From Malania oleifera (Eukaryota > Streptophyta > Magnoliopsida > Santalales > Ximeniaceae): 64,000 nt of DNA. This document shows, piece after piece, positions 1-13,149 of the stretch (position 1 is its first letter; each line of letters opens with the position of its first letter). Location: assembly GCF_029873635.1 (NCBI RefSeq), contig NC_080423.1:109943087-110007086 (forward strand), given 5' to 3'. A program made the position numbers and the translations under genes. A model generated the notes under the pieces. It was not told where the DNA came from. It saw only the letters and a program-made list of their open reading frames with translations, and did not search any database.

Positions 1-447
1 CCTAAAATTATTTAGTATCGGTGCATATAGAGACATGGATTTTGAAATATGTATCTTGAAATAGAGGACAATGCATAGGAGTTGTAGCTCTGTGAGTTGG
101 TTCCTAGAGTGAGAGTTGCCATGTTGCTTTGTTTGAAATTCTATTTATAGGAGTGAAGGAGATCAAAAGGTATGGAGACAAGCTTGCAGATTTGTTACAG
201 TTACCACCTCCTTATGTTGTTTTACCTTATTGAGGACAATATTGCTCCAGAAACTTGTTTGTTTTTTGGGCTTAATATTCATGAAAATTATAAAGTTTTG
301 TTCATGACTTTATGTGGTGGACTTATAATATTACTCCTTTCTTGAAGCTATAGTTTTTGCTTCCTGAATTTATGCTGATGTATGCAGTTTTTCCTGCAGC
401 ATAAATAAAATATTGCTCTGTCATAAAGTAGGGTTTGGTGGTTACAG
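1..447. other. Intron or unassigned sequence at the left edge
   Basis: This stretch lies directly upstream of the first recognised exon of the pseudouridine synthase gene and ends in an AG acceptor at 446-447. I take it as intron of that gene. A short open stretch on + from about 150 to 229 has no match that I recognise. The N-terminal exons and catalytic domain must lie to the left of the window. Confidence 0.4.
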
Positions 448-3400
448 ATTGAAGCCGGACTGGTGCACAAACAGTACATCGCAAAAGTCATTGGAGTTTT
501 TCCGGAGGATGAGGTAGTCTTATTAACTCATATCATTTAAATGACTCCAATATGGATTGTTTTCATCAACCACATGGCCTACAAGCTACAGCATGCTTGC
601 TTGATTGTTTATTGTACTTGAATCCCCCATCCTGCCTCAACCCCTCAAAGCCTCTGCAGAAAGTTCCCAGCTTAAATAGGTTGGCTCATATTACAAGTTA
701 ATTGTAGAAATTTTTTAGGTACTGAATTGTTTAAGAATTTGTGGCCTAAAAAGGATGAACATGAATATCTTGGCTACTGAATTGGGAAGGTCAATGTTAT
801 CAATGAACTCGTAAACCAACTAATGATGGAGAGAAAAGACAATGATCTTTATTTTTCCCTTAAATTTTTGAAAATTTCACTTTTGCACAAAGGTATTGGC
901 CTTGAATCACCCTAATGGCAAACAAATTTAATTCTTCTTGTGATGGCCCGACACCAGTTTTTCCAAGATCCAACCTGCCCAGATCTAATTTTCTACTCCG
1001 AGGATATTATATCCATCCACATTCATGTGTATGGATGTCTATGCTTTTGTCTTCCTCTTTCTTGCGCCCAATTATCTGTGATTTAGGAGCAGGAACCTTT
1101 CAAATCATATTTGATTTTGTGCAGTCTTCCTATCTTTGCTTAAACAATGTTCTTATCGTCCGGAACATATTTGTTATGTAGGTTGGTCCATACCTCAAAA
1201 TGGTCATTTTTAAACAATTCGTTGAGAAATCTTAAAATGCATATTAGAAATGGGGGTAAAGGCTGCCCACTGTCCAGCTTTCTCGGACTCTTCTGTAAGC
1301 AGGATCTTTGTGGACTGGGCCAACCGCTATGATGTATAGTGAAGTACTATGCACAACTTAAGATTTCAATTCTTTAGTAGCTCATTTTCCCGTCTCCTTT
1401 CCATCTTCATCATCTTGATCATCTTTCATGAGCTTGTAGGAATTTGAAGTGTGGGTTAAGAGATAACTTAAGGCATGGGAAAAACTGAATATTTTAAATT
1501 AATGCTTTATATAAACTATAGTTGCACTTTGCCAACTGTTTGTTGTGCAGCCCCTGTTCTAAAAGATGTTTAACTGAAATTTGAATCTGTATCATCTTTT
1601 CAGTTTGTGGAATGTTTTATATCTAAAACATATTAACTTGGTCAACTTGGTCTCGGATAAAAAATTGTGTTATGTTAGTTGTAAGACGCAACTTTTCCTA
1701 GTTGACATCTATTATGAATTTTTCTGGGTTTGTATTTCAGCAAGTTGTCAGTGCAAATGTGAATTATAATGCTCGAGAAGGAAAGAGCACAGCTGAGGTA
1801 AGGGTTTTCGTCAAACCCCCTGTCTATTATAGTTGTTATTAAGCGAGGCTGTTTTTTTTTTTTTTCTCCTTATTTTTTATACATTTTTTTAGGAAGGGAA
1901 AAACTTGAATGCTCAGTCAATTGGTCCTTATTAACTAATAAAAATTGGTATTTTGTGGAGTTCTATTATTTGCATGATGCTGGATCCCGTGGCAGCAGCA
2001 AACCTGGAAATTTCCTTTAGTGGAGGCAATATAAAAATCCATAGCACAATGTTACATGCATTTACATAAAAGTTTCAGTCTGGGAAACTCTTTGTTTCAC
2101 TTATAACACCTCATTGTTACATGCATTTGAGTGAGGGCACTTGCCCAATAACAATAACTGTAGGGGCGCCACTGCCCCCCCCCCCGCGGTGCTTATTTTA
2201 GCCATTTTGGTGCAAGCCTGCCAGTAGTTTGGAAAGTGAGGCCTTGCATCGATTGTGTCTAACACTGTTGGGATGTAATTTTACTACCGAGAGAACATAC
2301 ATGCGGGCATTTTGAATATGTTGAAGTTACTCCTTTTTAGTTTTCACCTTGTTTGTGGTATGATTAGTTGTCTACTTGTCTTTCATTGTTGTGTTCTGAG
2401 AGTCTTATGTTACTGTTTTGATGTGGTAGCATACAGGTCACTAATGTGGTGATCCAACACTGACTTGGAGTAAAAGGGCAGTTTGGATATTGTAAAGTTC
2501 CTTTTTCTCTTAGATTTGATTGCAAACTGGCAAGTTGTGTCAGTAGTCTTCTTCTCATTGTCCTTATGATACATGTGTTTTACTTTTAATTTTTCAAGAG
2601 ACTTAAACTTAATGTAGAGCTGAGCATAGGCTCCCTTCCCCCCCCCCCCCCCCTCCCCTCTTTTTCCTTTTTGCGCCAAAAAAATGTAGTCAGCGTTTGA
2701 GACTCCTCTAGGGAGATTGTGTTCCAGCCTTCCCATGCGTGAGTTATGTGTACATTCTTTTACTTGTAAAAGATACAGTGATGATAATTTAATTGTGTTA
2801 ATTTACAGTCTTTTTAAGTATTGTTCATGCATTGGTGCTGGATAAGGAGTATTACAAGACCTAGGATTGACTATTAGGTAATCAAATTTTGCAAGGCTAA
2901 TTGTTGGTTTGAAAATTATTCAAAAATTGAAGAATTAAATTTTTTATGTGCAAGTTTATCTACATGTGGCTTCAAGCCTAGAGTGTTAACTTTGGGTGGA
3001 TTCCATTCTACTCTAGAATATTCTTGCTTATATGGCTGTAAGCCCCGACACTTCCATGATAATCTCAAGCATTAATTTTCCTATTTGCCGACTTTTCTAT
3101 TGCTTTGAACATACCTATTGCTATCAATTTGAGGACTTCATACTATATAAACTAAATATATTAGGATGCCTAAATCCTAATTGGCTGTTTGTGCTAGTAG
3201 ATGGCAGATATTTGCACCTCCTCCGACTTTTCTATATATATTTTTTGGTTTTATTTGTGAATTATGACTTGACATGACTAAGTTACTCTCTTTAACTGTC
3301 TCTATAAATGTTCTCTTTAAAGATCAATCTTGTGATAAAATATGAATGACACTTGCGTTGTGTTTGGTTTGCATAATGGAAAGGGTGGGGAATGGAATGG

Positions 3401-4261
3401 AAAATTTTGAATGGAGAACATGAAATCAAGTGATTGATTCAATTAGTACTTAGCTGGTTGGTTGGTTGGTCTTCGTAAATGTGATAAAGTGACCATGGCT
3501 TTAACCATTGTTTTTATAGTATTGATATTTTCATCCTCACTGCTGCTGCATTCATTGTGATCATAGCTCTCTGCTAAGGTTCATCATCCACTGCTTAATC
3601 GTTTTGAGGCAGTATCAAACATTTAAGCTTAACCTGTAACCATGTTTGTTTTATTCAGGCGGGTGAGTCTTGTGGTGATACTTCCCTGAAGGGGAAGATT
3701 GCTTGTACAAAGTTTACTAGGATTTGTACAAATGGAAATTATAGCATCGTTTTATGCGAACCAATCACGGGTCGAACTCATCAAGTAAGACACTTTTACA
3801 GGTTACAAAGGCAAACTTATCTGTCCATGCTCTACAGTTACACCATTGGCATTTTCAGAGGATACTTGTATAGTTCTGTCCAGATGTTCTGCTTTATATT
3901 TTATATTTTAAAATTTTAAAATTTTATTTTATTTTATTTTTTTATCATTTTGACTCCCTCCTTTTTACCCATTATGTGCTTTTGCATTCATATTTTGTGA
4001 ACTTTTTGCCATAATTTGAAAAAATGCCCACATTTTGTTCGGTTATATATCAGCAAAATTGTAATTAATCTAGCTTTGCTTTTTCATTTGTTGTGTCTGA
4101 AGAAGATTTTTCACATATGCTGGTCTGGTTTTTTTGGCTATTATTCACACTTCAAATGGATGCCCTCATTTTTTTGTTCTCGTTAATGTAGCAACATCCT
4201 TTTATTTTACTGGATTGAATGGCCTAGCTTCTCATTTTCATTGTTTGGGGTGAAGACTAAC

Positions 4262-4296
<35 letters not shown>

Positions 4297-4774
4297 TCTC
4301 TCTCTGTGGCATAGATTCGTGTCCATCTGCAGTATAAAGGCTATCCAATAGCCAATGACATGCTCTACCTGTCTGAATTTGTTCCTGATCGTTCTGTTGG
4401 AGGGTTGAGTGCAGATAGAGCTGCGGTTAAATCCCATTCTCTAGGATCCAATTCTATCGAGAACTGTATTAATGAATGTGAAGACAAGAAGGGTGAAGAT
4501 TTCAGCATTGATCCTATGTGTACAAACTGTCCAAATTTGATTCCTAAAGGGTAAGAGGATTTTCTCCATTGAAGTTACATTTAATGCTATGATGTTTTAA
4601 TACCCAGTTAGATGTCATCTTAATGAATCCTTTTGTTGATTACTGTTGAGATTTTGATTAAAACGAATGACCTAACTTGAAGATAGGTCTCTCCCTCTAT
4701 TTATAATACAAATTAAATACATTCTAATAACAATAGTGCGCTTTCTAACTCTCAATAATTAACATACTAACACA

Positions 4775-4816
<42 letters not shown>

Positions 4817-7800
4817 GAAAGACATAAATAACCTCTTAACACTCCCCCTCAAGCTGGAGCATGAATGTAACATGAGCACCCCCCCCCCCCAAAAAGCTTT
4901 AAAAAACAATTCAGCAAGCTGAATATCAAACTTCACATAAGTGGTAATGAGCTTCTATACAAGTTTCTCTTGAACAAAATGGCAATCAACTTCATTGTGC
5001 TTCATATGCTCATGAAAGACTGGGCTAGAGGCAATATGAAGAGCAGCTTGATTATCACACATGATTCGTAGGCTGAGAATTTGAAAAACCCAATCCTTCT
5101 AACATTTCTTCAACTAGACTAGTTCACAAGTAGTTTGAGCCATAGCTCTATATTATGATTCAGCACTTGACCCGGCCACCACAATTTGTTTCTTAGTCTT
5201 CCAAGAAACCAAATTACTGCCAACCAAGATACAGTACTTGGTTGTGATCTTTGAAAGGTGACCCAACCCAATCTGCATCTATATATCCATGGATACTAGT
5301 GTGACTTCGATCACCATATAGAAGACCTCTCCCAAGTGCACCTTTGAGATATCTCAAGATGCGAATTACTGCGTCTCAATGACTTATTCTCAGAGAATCT
5401 AGAAATCGACTCACAACACTTGTTGCAAAAGATATATTTGGCCGAGTGACTATGAGATAATTTAACTTTCCAACAAGTCTCCTGTACTATCCAAGATTAG
5501 GTAGCGAATCACCTATTTCCGACACTAACTTGCTGTTAGGATCCATGGGTGTATCAACCGGTTTAGATCCCAACAATCCAGTTTCATCCAACATATGAAG
5601 AACATACTTCCTCTATGAAAAAACGGTTCCCATACAAGGTTTGGATACTTCTATACCCAAGAAATATTTCAACAGTCCCAAATCTTTGGTTTGAAACTTT
5701 GTCTATAGAAAAAGTTTGAGACTCTAAATACCTTTATCATCATCACATGTAATAACAATATCATGTACATAAACAATAAGAAGGATCCTACCCGATGAAG
5801 TATGACGGTAAAACATGGAATGATCCACTGCACACCATCGAAGACCAAACTCAAGTACTACAACACTGGAATGACCAAACCATTCTCTAGGAGACTGTTT
5901 TAAACCATATAGTGCCGTCTTGAGCCAACAACTAAGCTTGACTCCCTTTGGGCAACAAACCCAGGTGGTTGCTTTACATAGACCTCCTCCTTAAGGTCAC
6001 TATGCAACAATGTCTAACTGATGCAGAGGCTAGTGACAAGTACTAGCCAAGGAGATGAGTAGATGTACTAATGTAAGTTTGGAAACCAGAGAAAAAGTGT
6101 CAAAATAACCCAGGCCATACACTTGAGTATGCCCTTTAGCAACAAGACGGGCCTTTAGACAGACCACATAACCATCAGGGTTGACTTTCACAATGTAAAC
6201 ACAACGACAACCAATCATAGATTTGTCAAGAGGAAGAGGTACCAAGTCCCAAGTGTCATTGTCATGTAAAGCATTCATCTCTTCAACCATAGCATTCCTC
6301 CACCCAGAGTGGGCTAAGGCTTTTGGGAAAATAGATTTAGGAAGGATAGTAGATGATAGAGTAGTAACGAAACAATAATAGGAGGGTGATGAGAAGTCAT
6401 AACAAACATAGTTGGAAATGTAATGTTGAGTATATGTGCATTTACCCTTACGAACAGCAATGGGAGGATCAACATCATAGGAAATATGATCACCAGACAA
6501 GGAAACCAAATGCATGGTAGTAGAAGCTAGAGGGGACTCTTTTCCTTGGAGTCGCTGTTGTGAATACACTTGCAAATTAGAATGATCAAGGTGATGGGAA
6601 GGACTCAAACTACATGTGGACTCCGATGGTTGGTTGGGCAAGGATAGCAAAGTAGAATTTGGAAGATTATGCAGAGGATGAAACTCGTTAAGCTCAGAAG
6701 CACTTAGGGACTAGGTGTAGACTCAAAGAAGGTAACATTGGCAGAAACAAAGAAGTGATGCCGCACAAGACTATAACAACAATATCTCTTCTGAGTATAT
6801 GAGTAGCCTAAAAAGACACATTTAACACCAGGATCCAACTTGTCCATCCCTGGAGTTAGTTGATGAACAAAGGACACACCCAAATATATGAGGAGGGAGT
6901 GAGAATAAAGGTGAATTAGGAAAGAGAATTGAGTAGGTAATTTTACCACTAAGAACAGAGGATGACATCTTGTTGATCAGATATCAAGCAGTAAGTACAT
7001 CATCACTCCAAAACACTTTAGGTTCATGCATTTGATAAAGTAAGATGCGAGTGATTTTAAGGATATATCTATTTTTCCTCTCCTGCAGCCCCATTTTTTA
7101 AAGGAGTTTTGGGCACAGGTTGATTGATGGACAATCCCAAACTGAGTCATATAAGTTGTGAATTGTGCATTGAAATACTCTTCAACATTATCACTTCGAA
7201 ATATTTGAATTGGCAAACCAAATTGAATCTTTGTTTCATAACAAAAGGCACAAAATACATGAATTAACTTAGGAAGATCTTTTATTAAATATAGCCAAGT
7301 AATTCTTGAATAATCAACCACAAAGGTTACTAAGTATTGAAAATCCAACTTGGACAAAATTCTACTAGGACCCCAGACATCAGAATGAACTAACATAAAA
7401 GGGCTTGCAGCCATGATCTTTTATCAAACATAGCCAATTCATTCTTGGATAATCATCCACAAAGGTTACTAATATCCAACTTGGACACAATTATACTAGG
7501 ACCCCAAACATCAGAATGAACTAACATAAAAGGGCTTGCAGCCTGTTTATTGACTCGGGAAGCGAAAGGGACATGATGATGCTTTCCCAATTGACAAGAC
7601 TCACAATCAAAACTAGACAAAGAACTCGAATCAGGAACAAAACATTTTAACTTTTCTAGTGAAGGATGACTAGGATGACAATGAATTTGGAGAGGCGTGG
7701 CATTAGCAGTGCAGGCGATAGAAGGAGATAGCGGTTCTAAGTGATAAAGTCCCCCAGCTTCACACCCTCTGCCAATCGTCTTCCTCGTCTTCAAATCTTG

Positions 7801-10800
7801 AATAACCACAGAATCGGGGAAGAATGTCACTGAACAATTCATGGATTTAGTATTCTTGCTAACGAACATAACATTTAAAGGAAATTTGGGAATATACAAA
7901 ATCAAAGGAAGAGAAATAGAAGAAGTGGGATTTATAGTCCCAGTTCCCTTGACTGTAGTGGTGGATCCATCAACAAAAGTAACATAGGATAAATTTGCAT
8001 GATATTGAAGAGTGGAGAAGAAGCTAGGTAAACCTGTGATATGATCAGTGGCAGCGGAGTTTGTGACCCAAGGACTAGGACGAGAAGTATTGGATGACAG
8101 ACATATTGCGGGATTACCTGTTTGGGCAAGAGATGCAATGGGAGGAGAAACTTGTTGTGATGCTTGATACTTCTGGAGCTTGGAATACTCTTCCTCTAAC
8201 ATGGGCACAGTACGATGCCCCTGACTTGGCCCCAAAGATGTGGGGTTGGTGGTGGCTGCATTGGCAACATGTGAAGGTCTACCGTGGAGATCCCAACATT
8301 GCTCAAAAGTATGATTACTCCATCTACAATGAATGCACTTGCGAAGAGTGCCTCTACCTTGTCCGTCTCCACCACCACAACCAATTGAACCACCTCGATA
8401 ACTTTTGCATTTGTTTGATAGAGAACTAGAATCGCCTTGTGTAGCAAAGGTTTTCCTCTTAGAACCAAATGCAAAAGTAGGAGAATGCGTGATGAAGGGA
8501 GCACAAAGGGCACAAGAATAAATATCGGCAAATGATGGCAGCTCGACACTACTTGGGGGCGGACTGCCTCAAACTCAGGTCTCAAGGCCTTTAGAACCCA
8601 AAGGATTGTCATCTGCTCCCTTTGCTTCTGCATCTCATGGTCGTTGGCAGTTATAGGTTGCACGATGTTGAGCTCCTCTTGAATACTCTTCATCTCCAAA
8701 ATAACCTGCAATGCTCCTGTCTCCTTGTTATAACTGAAAGTAATCCTGAGATAAATCATACATACTTGTGATGTTACTAGAGTATAGAAGCTTGATATAA
8801 TCCCAAATCTCCTTACACGCATATAGATGCATACACATCTGTGCAATCTATGGCTCCATCGAATTCCATAAAGAAAAAACAATCAAGCCATCTTCTTAAA
8901 CCCTCACTTCTTTTCTCTTCTCATCAGAAGGATCAGATTGGAGCAAGTGGTCAGATTTTCCTAATCCTACTAAATAAACCCAAACAACTTTAGACCATCG
9001 AACACAACTCTTTCCATCCAACTTTTGAGTTGTTATTTATGGCAACGATGTAGGAAATAGATTTTTGGGACTCCATCCCAACACTCACAAATTTGTAGCC
9101 ACACCAATGTCAAAAAAGAACAATCAAAACTAATGGGGACAATCACAAACCATGTGAAGCACCGACACAACCATGGACGAGGTGAATGACTCAGCTACTG
9201 ATATAGCACTGCCACAGTCTCGCAACTTGATGCGCAAACACTGCCACTGCTCCAAGAAACTCACAAAGAAGCCTTTTCAAACACCAAACAGAAATTAATG
9301 GATAACCGCGAGTGCATTGTCAAAAAAGGTTGGAGTTTTTAGCAAAAAAAATGCCCAACAGCTTGATAATATTGTCTAGAGAAGGAATCAGAAGATGGCT
9401 GAGGGAAAAAAAATGAAAAAGGTGGCCGGAAACTCTCTCACGCACTGGCGCATGGGTTTGGCACTTCCGGCAATTGGATGGCATGTGGCGACACGTGGGG
9501 CCTTTTCCAATGATGAGGTTTTGTGGGGTTAGGCTTTGGAGGGTTCTGTGTTTGGGTATGTGGTTGGTTTTGTGAAATAATGAGGGGTGGAGGTGTATCT
9601 GAGAAGGGCAGTGATGGGAATTTGTTTTCCGGCAACATCTGAGTATAAAAGGGTTCAGGTTGGATCACGCTGTAATATCATGTTGAGATTTTGATTAAAA
9701 TGAATGACCTAACTTGAAGATAGGTTCCTCCCTTCATTTATAATGCAAATTAAATACATTATAATGACAATAATAAAAGGGTTTAGGTTGGATCATGCTG
9801 TAATACCATGTTGGGATTTTGATTAAAATGAACGACCTAACTTGAAGATAGGCTCCTCCCTTTATTTATAATACAAATTAAATACATTATAATGACAATA
9901 ATGCCCATACTAACTCTCACTAATTAACATACTGACACAATAATAATACTAAAAGGAATAAATAACCTCACAATTACCATTCATATTAATGCAGGCATTC
10001 TATGACATTGCTTCCAGTTCGTTTACCCTGTCACTAGCCACTATGGCCATCCACATTAGTATAGAAAGATCTGAGGTAAAACTTAGATGGTTTGTAAAGG
10101 CCTATGGAAGTGATTATGCATTATATCTGAGAACAAAGTTAGAAACTCACGGAAACTCATTATTCGAATTCTTATATTTTTCTATAAAAACAACTCTCAT
10201 GACCTTGTAGCCATTATTTGCAGAAGAGCTTGACATGCATGTAAAACTGAGGCTGAGACGAAGTGTTCTGTCCCTAACAAATTTCAAGACATTTAACATG
10301 CTAGGGGAGGGTTTTGTGCTTAAAAGAGATCGATTGATGTCTTAGATCACATATGATCCTCATTATGTGGCGATTTAATTTCCTCCTTCTAAGATTACTG
10401 CATTTGATCTGCAATATTTTTGCAATCAAGGGTCACTGTGTATCCATGACTAACCTCTTTGGTACTATGAGAATCCAGTGTTAGTAGCCACAGGTCATGC
10501 AATGCAAAAAATATCTTTAAAAAATGTAAAATGGTAGGTTATAACTATTATTATTATTATATCAGGACTATAACTTATATTTAAATATATTTAATTGTTA
10601 TTGAAGTGCATGCTTTATTTATTTAGATATATCATATATATTTATAAATACCATGTTTGCTGGTATACAACAATACATTGGAGAAGGTAAGCCCCCTGGT
10701 TTCCCTGAAAAGTCCTTTATGGATTTTTGGTTGGGAACAGAACAGTGGCTTATTTGGTGCTATATCACAATTTATTCATTCTTGGGCAGAGCTTTTCAAG

Positions 10801-11772
10801 GAACATGGCATGGGACATCTGTCAGTGGCTGTTGTCTTACATTTGAGCCGGAGGGAGCCAATCCCATTCATTCTGGTCTTACATCTGAGCAAGAGGGGGC
10901 CAATCTTATTCATTCTGGTCCAATCTGAATGGATCATGTTGAATGTATTGATCCATTGTTGCTTGCCCGTACCTTACAGAATGAGGATAAGTTATCCTAG
11001 GTTTTTTAAGTGGGACAAACTAAAGTTTCCTCTGAAGGTCACTACTCTTCGGTGATCTTAGATCACTAAACAGTAACCTTATTACCTAGAGGGTGGTTTA
11101 GGCTACTCAGAGTGCAACACAATGAACCCATTACTGCCACCAACATAAAAATTTTTAATCTTGGGTTGACCTTATACCAGTCATTTTAAAACAAACTCAA
11201 TTTTTCCCTGGCCTTGTATAACATTGTCTTGGCTACGTTATATTGCTTCTCCAGCCTCTTTAAACTATTTTGTCAACTTTGTTTGTCTTTGATGGCCAGG
11301 AGGTGATTTTATTTTTGACAGGCATTGTCCAACTGTATCAACTAAAACTGCTGCATGTAGAGATACTCCTATGTTCTTATGGATCGGTTTGATTTTAAAT
11401 TTCTTGAAGAATTCTTGTTGAATAGCTCCAGTTATTTATTCAGTTCTATATCAAAGACATCTTGCCTTAGAAATTCTTTCCAATTGATCTTTGCTTTTGT
11501 ATCATGTATGGAATCATTGCATTAGATTTATTCAATTCTCAGAACTGACCAGCAGTTCAATTTGTTCAAGTGATTATTCCCCTCAAAAGATTAATTATCT
11601 ATTCTCATCTGAGTGACTACGCCTGTTCGGTTGCTAGATTTTCTGTGAAATTTGCTTTCGTTATTGCAGGTACGATGCCTATGAAGAGGGTTTATGGCTA
11701 CAATGCATTCGATACTCTGGACCCGATTGGAGTTACGAATGCCCTTATCCAGACTGGGCAGTACTTAGCTAA
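448..11772 (+). CDS. RNA pseudouridine synthase, RluA family (plant RNA pseudouridine synthase 7-like), 3' part
   Basis: The product should convert uridine to pseudouridine in RNA; substrate and compartment cannot be told from this part. Five in-frame exons are seen: 448-513, 1741-1797, 3659-3784, 4315-4550 and 11670-11772, each bounded by AG and GT. They read on as [17 protein letters not shown], then [13 protein letters not shown], then CTKFTR..., then the family hallmark GRTHQIRVHLQY split by the intron after Gln at 3784, then PIANDMLYL and [10 protein letters not shown]. The protein ends with [12 protein letters not shown] and a stop at 11770-11772. The order and the PMCTNC plus ECPYP tail fit plant pseudouridine synthase 7 (Arabidopsis At5g51140-like, from memory). 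The start and the catalytic Asp motif are outside the window. The last intron is about 7.1 kb because a copia element sits inside it in the opposite orientation. The exons look undamaged, so the gene is probably active if the element is spliced out with the intron. Confidence 0.93.
514..3658 (+). other. Introns of the pseudouridine synthase gene
   Basis: These are two introns, 514-1740 and 1798-3658, around the small exon at 1741-1797. They are T-rich with poly-C runs near 2175 and 2640. I saw no element or nested gene in them; the short open stretches lack codon structure or homology that I recognise. Confidence 0.6.
4265..4305. repeat. (TC)n microsatellite at an intron 3' end
   Basis: This is a CT dinucleotide run just before the AG acceptor at 4313-4314 of the fourth recognised exon. 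It probably serves as the polypyrimidine tract of that acceptor. Confidence 0.9.
4644..4841 (-). repeat. Copia 3' LTR (left copy)
   Basis: This 198-bp LTR matches the right copy at 9809-9972. It contains an (AAT)n expansion near 4777-4814, which accounts for its greater length. Confidence 0.88.
4850..8882 (-). pseudogene. Copia gag-pol remnants
   Basis: Fossil coding sequence read on the minus strand. From 5' to 3' it holds a gag-like region (about 8196-8882), a protease and pre-integrase region with [13 protein letters not shown] (about 7453-8235), an integrase core with [10 protein letters not shown] (about 6977-7414), an integrase C-terminal part with CVFLGYS (about 6704-6949), a reverse transcriptase start with RLVAKGHTQ (about 6030-6650), and weaker RT and RNase H traces down to about 4850. 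A short direct repeat lies in the integrase part. The region is multiply broken and is not a host gene. Confidence 0.85.
9648..9972 (-). repeat. Copia 5' LTR with duplicated edge
   Basis: The intact-looking LTR copy is 9809-9972. Immediately inside it, a unit of about 128 bp covering the primer-binding site and the LTR edge occurs twice in tandem (about 9648-9774 and 9775-9901), so LTR-like sequence also starts at 9681. Confidence 0.8.
9978..11669 (+). other. Remainder of the last pseudouridine synthase intron
   Basis: This sequence runs from the copia element to the final exon. It ends with a T-rich tract and the acceptor TTATTGCAG at 11661-11669. It has open stretches near 10650-11055, but I found no recognisable protein or element in it. 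Confidence 0.55.
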
Positions 11773-12311
11773 TTATTGTTTTACTTTTTGCTTTTACTCG
11801 ATCCTTTTAACAGTGTTTTACTGCTCTGCTTGCGTGTGCGCCCGCATGCAGAGAATTTTACTATAAATGTATTTTTATCATTCATCCTACCAACCAAAAA
11901 AGGAGGGCAAGAACAGCCAGTGTTGAAACATTTACGGGGGTAATTTCCCTGTTTTTCATAGATATCAAGTCACCCTTTCACACATGGCTTGTATTAATTT
12001 TTGACAGGGTTATTAACAAATTATTACTGGGGTAATTTCCCTGTTTTCTATAGTTAGCAGAAAGGAATTTTTTTTTGGGGGGGTAATGTGGCATTACAAG
12101 TTGGCAAAAGTTGTGTGAAGACAACTTTAGCGTTTGAAATTGTCAACTGATTTTTTTAGCCGAACTAGTCAACTCAATTACCCCATTCAAAATACAGCAA
12201 GGTTCCAAAAAAAAAAAGGGGAAAATAAAATAAAATAAAAGTTAATTGCATTTACAAGAGTATCACTCAGAGCTGCATTTTAGAAAGGCAAAACGTGATT
12301 CTCTTTTTACC

Positions 12312-12314
<3 letters not shown>

Positions 12315-12352
<38 letters not shown>
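12315..12352. repeat. (TC)n microsatellite
   Basis: An uninterrupted CT dinucleotide run in the intergenic region. Confidence 0.95.
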
Positions 12353-12355
<3 letters not shown>

Positions 12356-12969
12356 CTCCAAACTCAAAAATTTGATACTGTGTTAGTAGCATGTTTCTTG
12401 TGCTTATAAACCCTTCATCTCTTTTCATAGAAGTTCACACACGCAAAATAAACAGTAATAATTAAAATTACTGAGTTCACACTTTTAATTTCCTATTTTA
12501 TGACCAAATAATTTATGATGCAAAGATGTGGCAAACAAATATTTTTGCTTTTTGTAGGATGAGCCCTTGTCCCTTGTCCTCAAATATTATGTTTCTTAAA
12601 TGTTCGTGTTTGCTACTATTCTAGCTTTAACTAACTAATTCGGTCGAATAGGCCTAATATACATATATGTACGTATCTATGTGTGTTTATTCACGTGGCC
12701 TAATTCATTTCTTATCATACACTGATTTAGGATTAATATTTCTTATCATACACTCATTTCTTATAATTGAATTAATATTTCTTTCAAGCATATTTAGGAT
12801 TATTGTTATTATTCTTATTGTCATTGCTGTTGTCTTTGTTTTAGTTCTATGACATGGGATCAATCATGGACAAGCCTCAAGTTAACAAACACTTAAAAAG
12901 GGGAGACAAGTGAGAAAGAGGATGCTTGCGCATTCATTTATTTAAAACAAACACGCACGGTACAATACA

Positions 12970-12973
<4 letters not shown>

Positions 12974-13004
<31 letters not shown>
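12974..13004. repeat. (GA)n microsatellite
   Basis: An uninterrupted GA dinucleotide run downstream of the SWEET stop codon. Confidence 0.95.
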
Positions 13005-13007
<3 letters not shown>

Positions 13008-13149
13008 CAGGGCCTAGACAGGGTTTGGGGAGGGGGGAGGGGGGAGGGGGGAGGCTTAAAAGGGAGAGACCATTGTTAAAGCACAAATTTTTTTTTTTTG
13101 GGAGGTAAAGGACACTTTGTCGTCCCACTCAATTCATTTTAAGGAGTGG

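Larger units (their letters stand above)
4644..9972 (-). mobile_element. Ty1/copia LTR retrotransposon, decayed, inside a host intron
   Basis: Both ends carry related LTRs that begin TG and end CA. They are flanked by an exact 5-bp target duplication, ATTAC, at 4639-4643 and 9973-9977. A polypurine tract lies beside the left LTR (read on -, ending GAGGGGGAG), and a tRNA-Met-type primer-binding site (TGGTATTACAGC on -) lies beside the right LTR. The coding order on - is gag, protease, integrase, reverse transcriptase and RNase H, which is the copia order. It is complete in layout but clearly broken, with roughly half a dozen or more interruptions. It is oriented against the host gene. The differing LTR lengths and the decay suggest an old insertion. 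Confidence 0.93.
11773..13149. other. Intergenic region between convergent genes
   Basis: This is the 3' flank of the pseudouridine synthase gene (+) and of the SWEET gene (-), so 3' UTRs and poly(A) signals of both should lie here. It holds a (CT)n run at 12315-12352, a (GA)n run at 12974-13004 and a G-rich minisatellite of GGGGGGA type near 13027-13052. No gene was recognised. Confidence 0.7.

Noticed and set aside
150-229. Extra exon upstream of 448
   Set aside because: An AG precedes it, but its translation does not match the expected pseudouridine synthase sequence and it runs into a stop.
915-1332. Two overlapping open stretches on +, up to 88 residues
   Set aside because: They lie in an intron of the pseudouridine synthase gene, have no recognisable motif and overlap each other in different frames.
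8094-8429. 111-residue open stretch on +
   Set aside because: It is the opposite strand of the copia gag/protease region.
12926-13128. Open stretches with RERERERE or SLSLSLSL
   Set aside because: They are translations of the (GA)n microsatellite.
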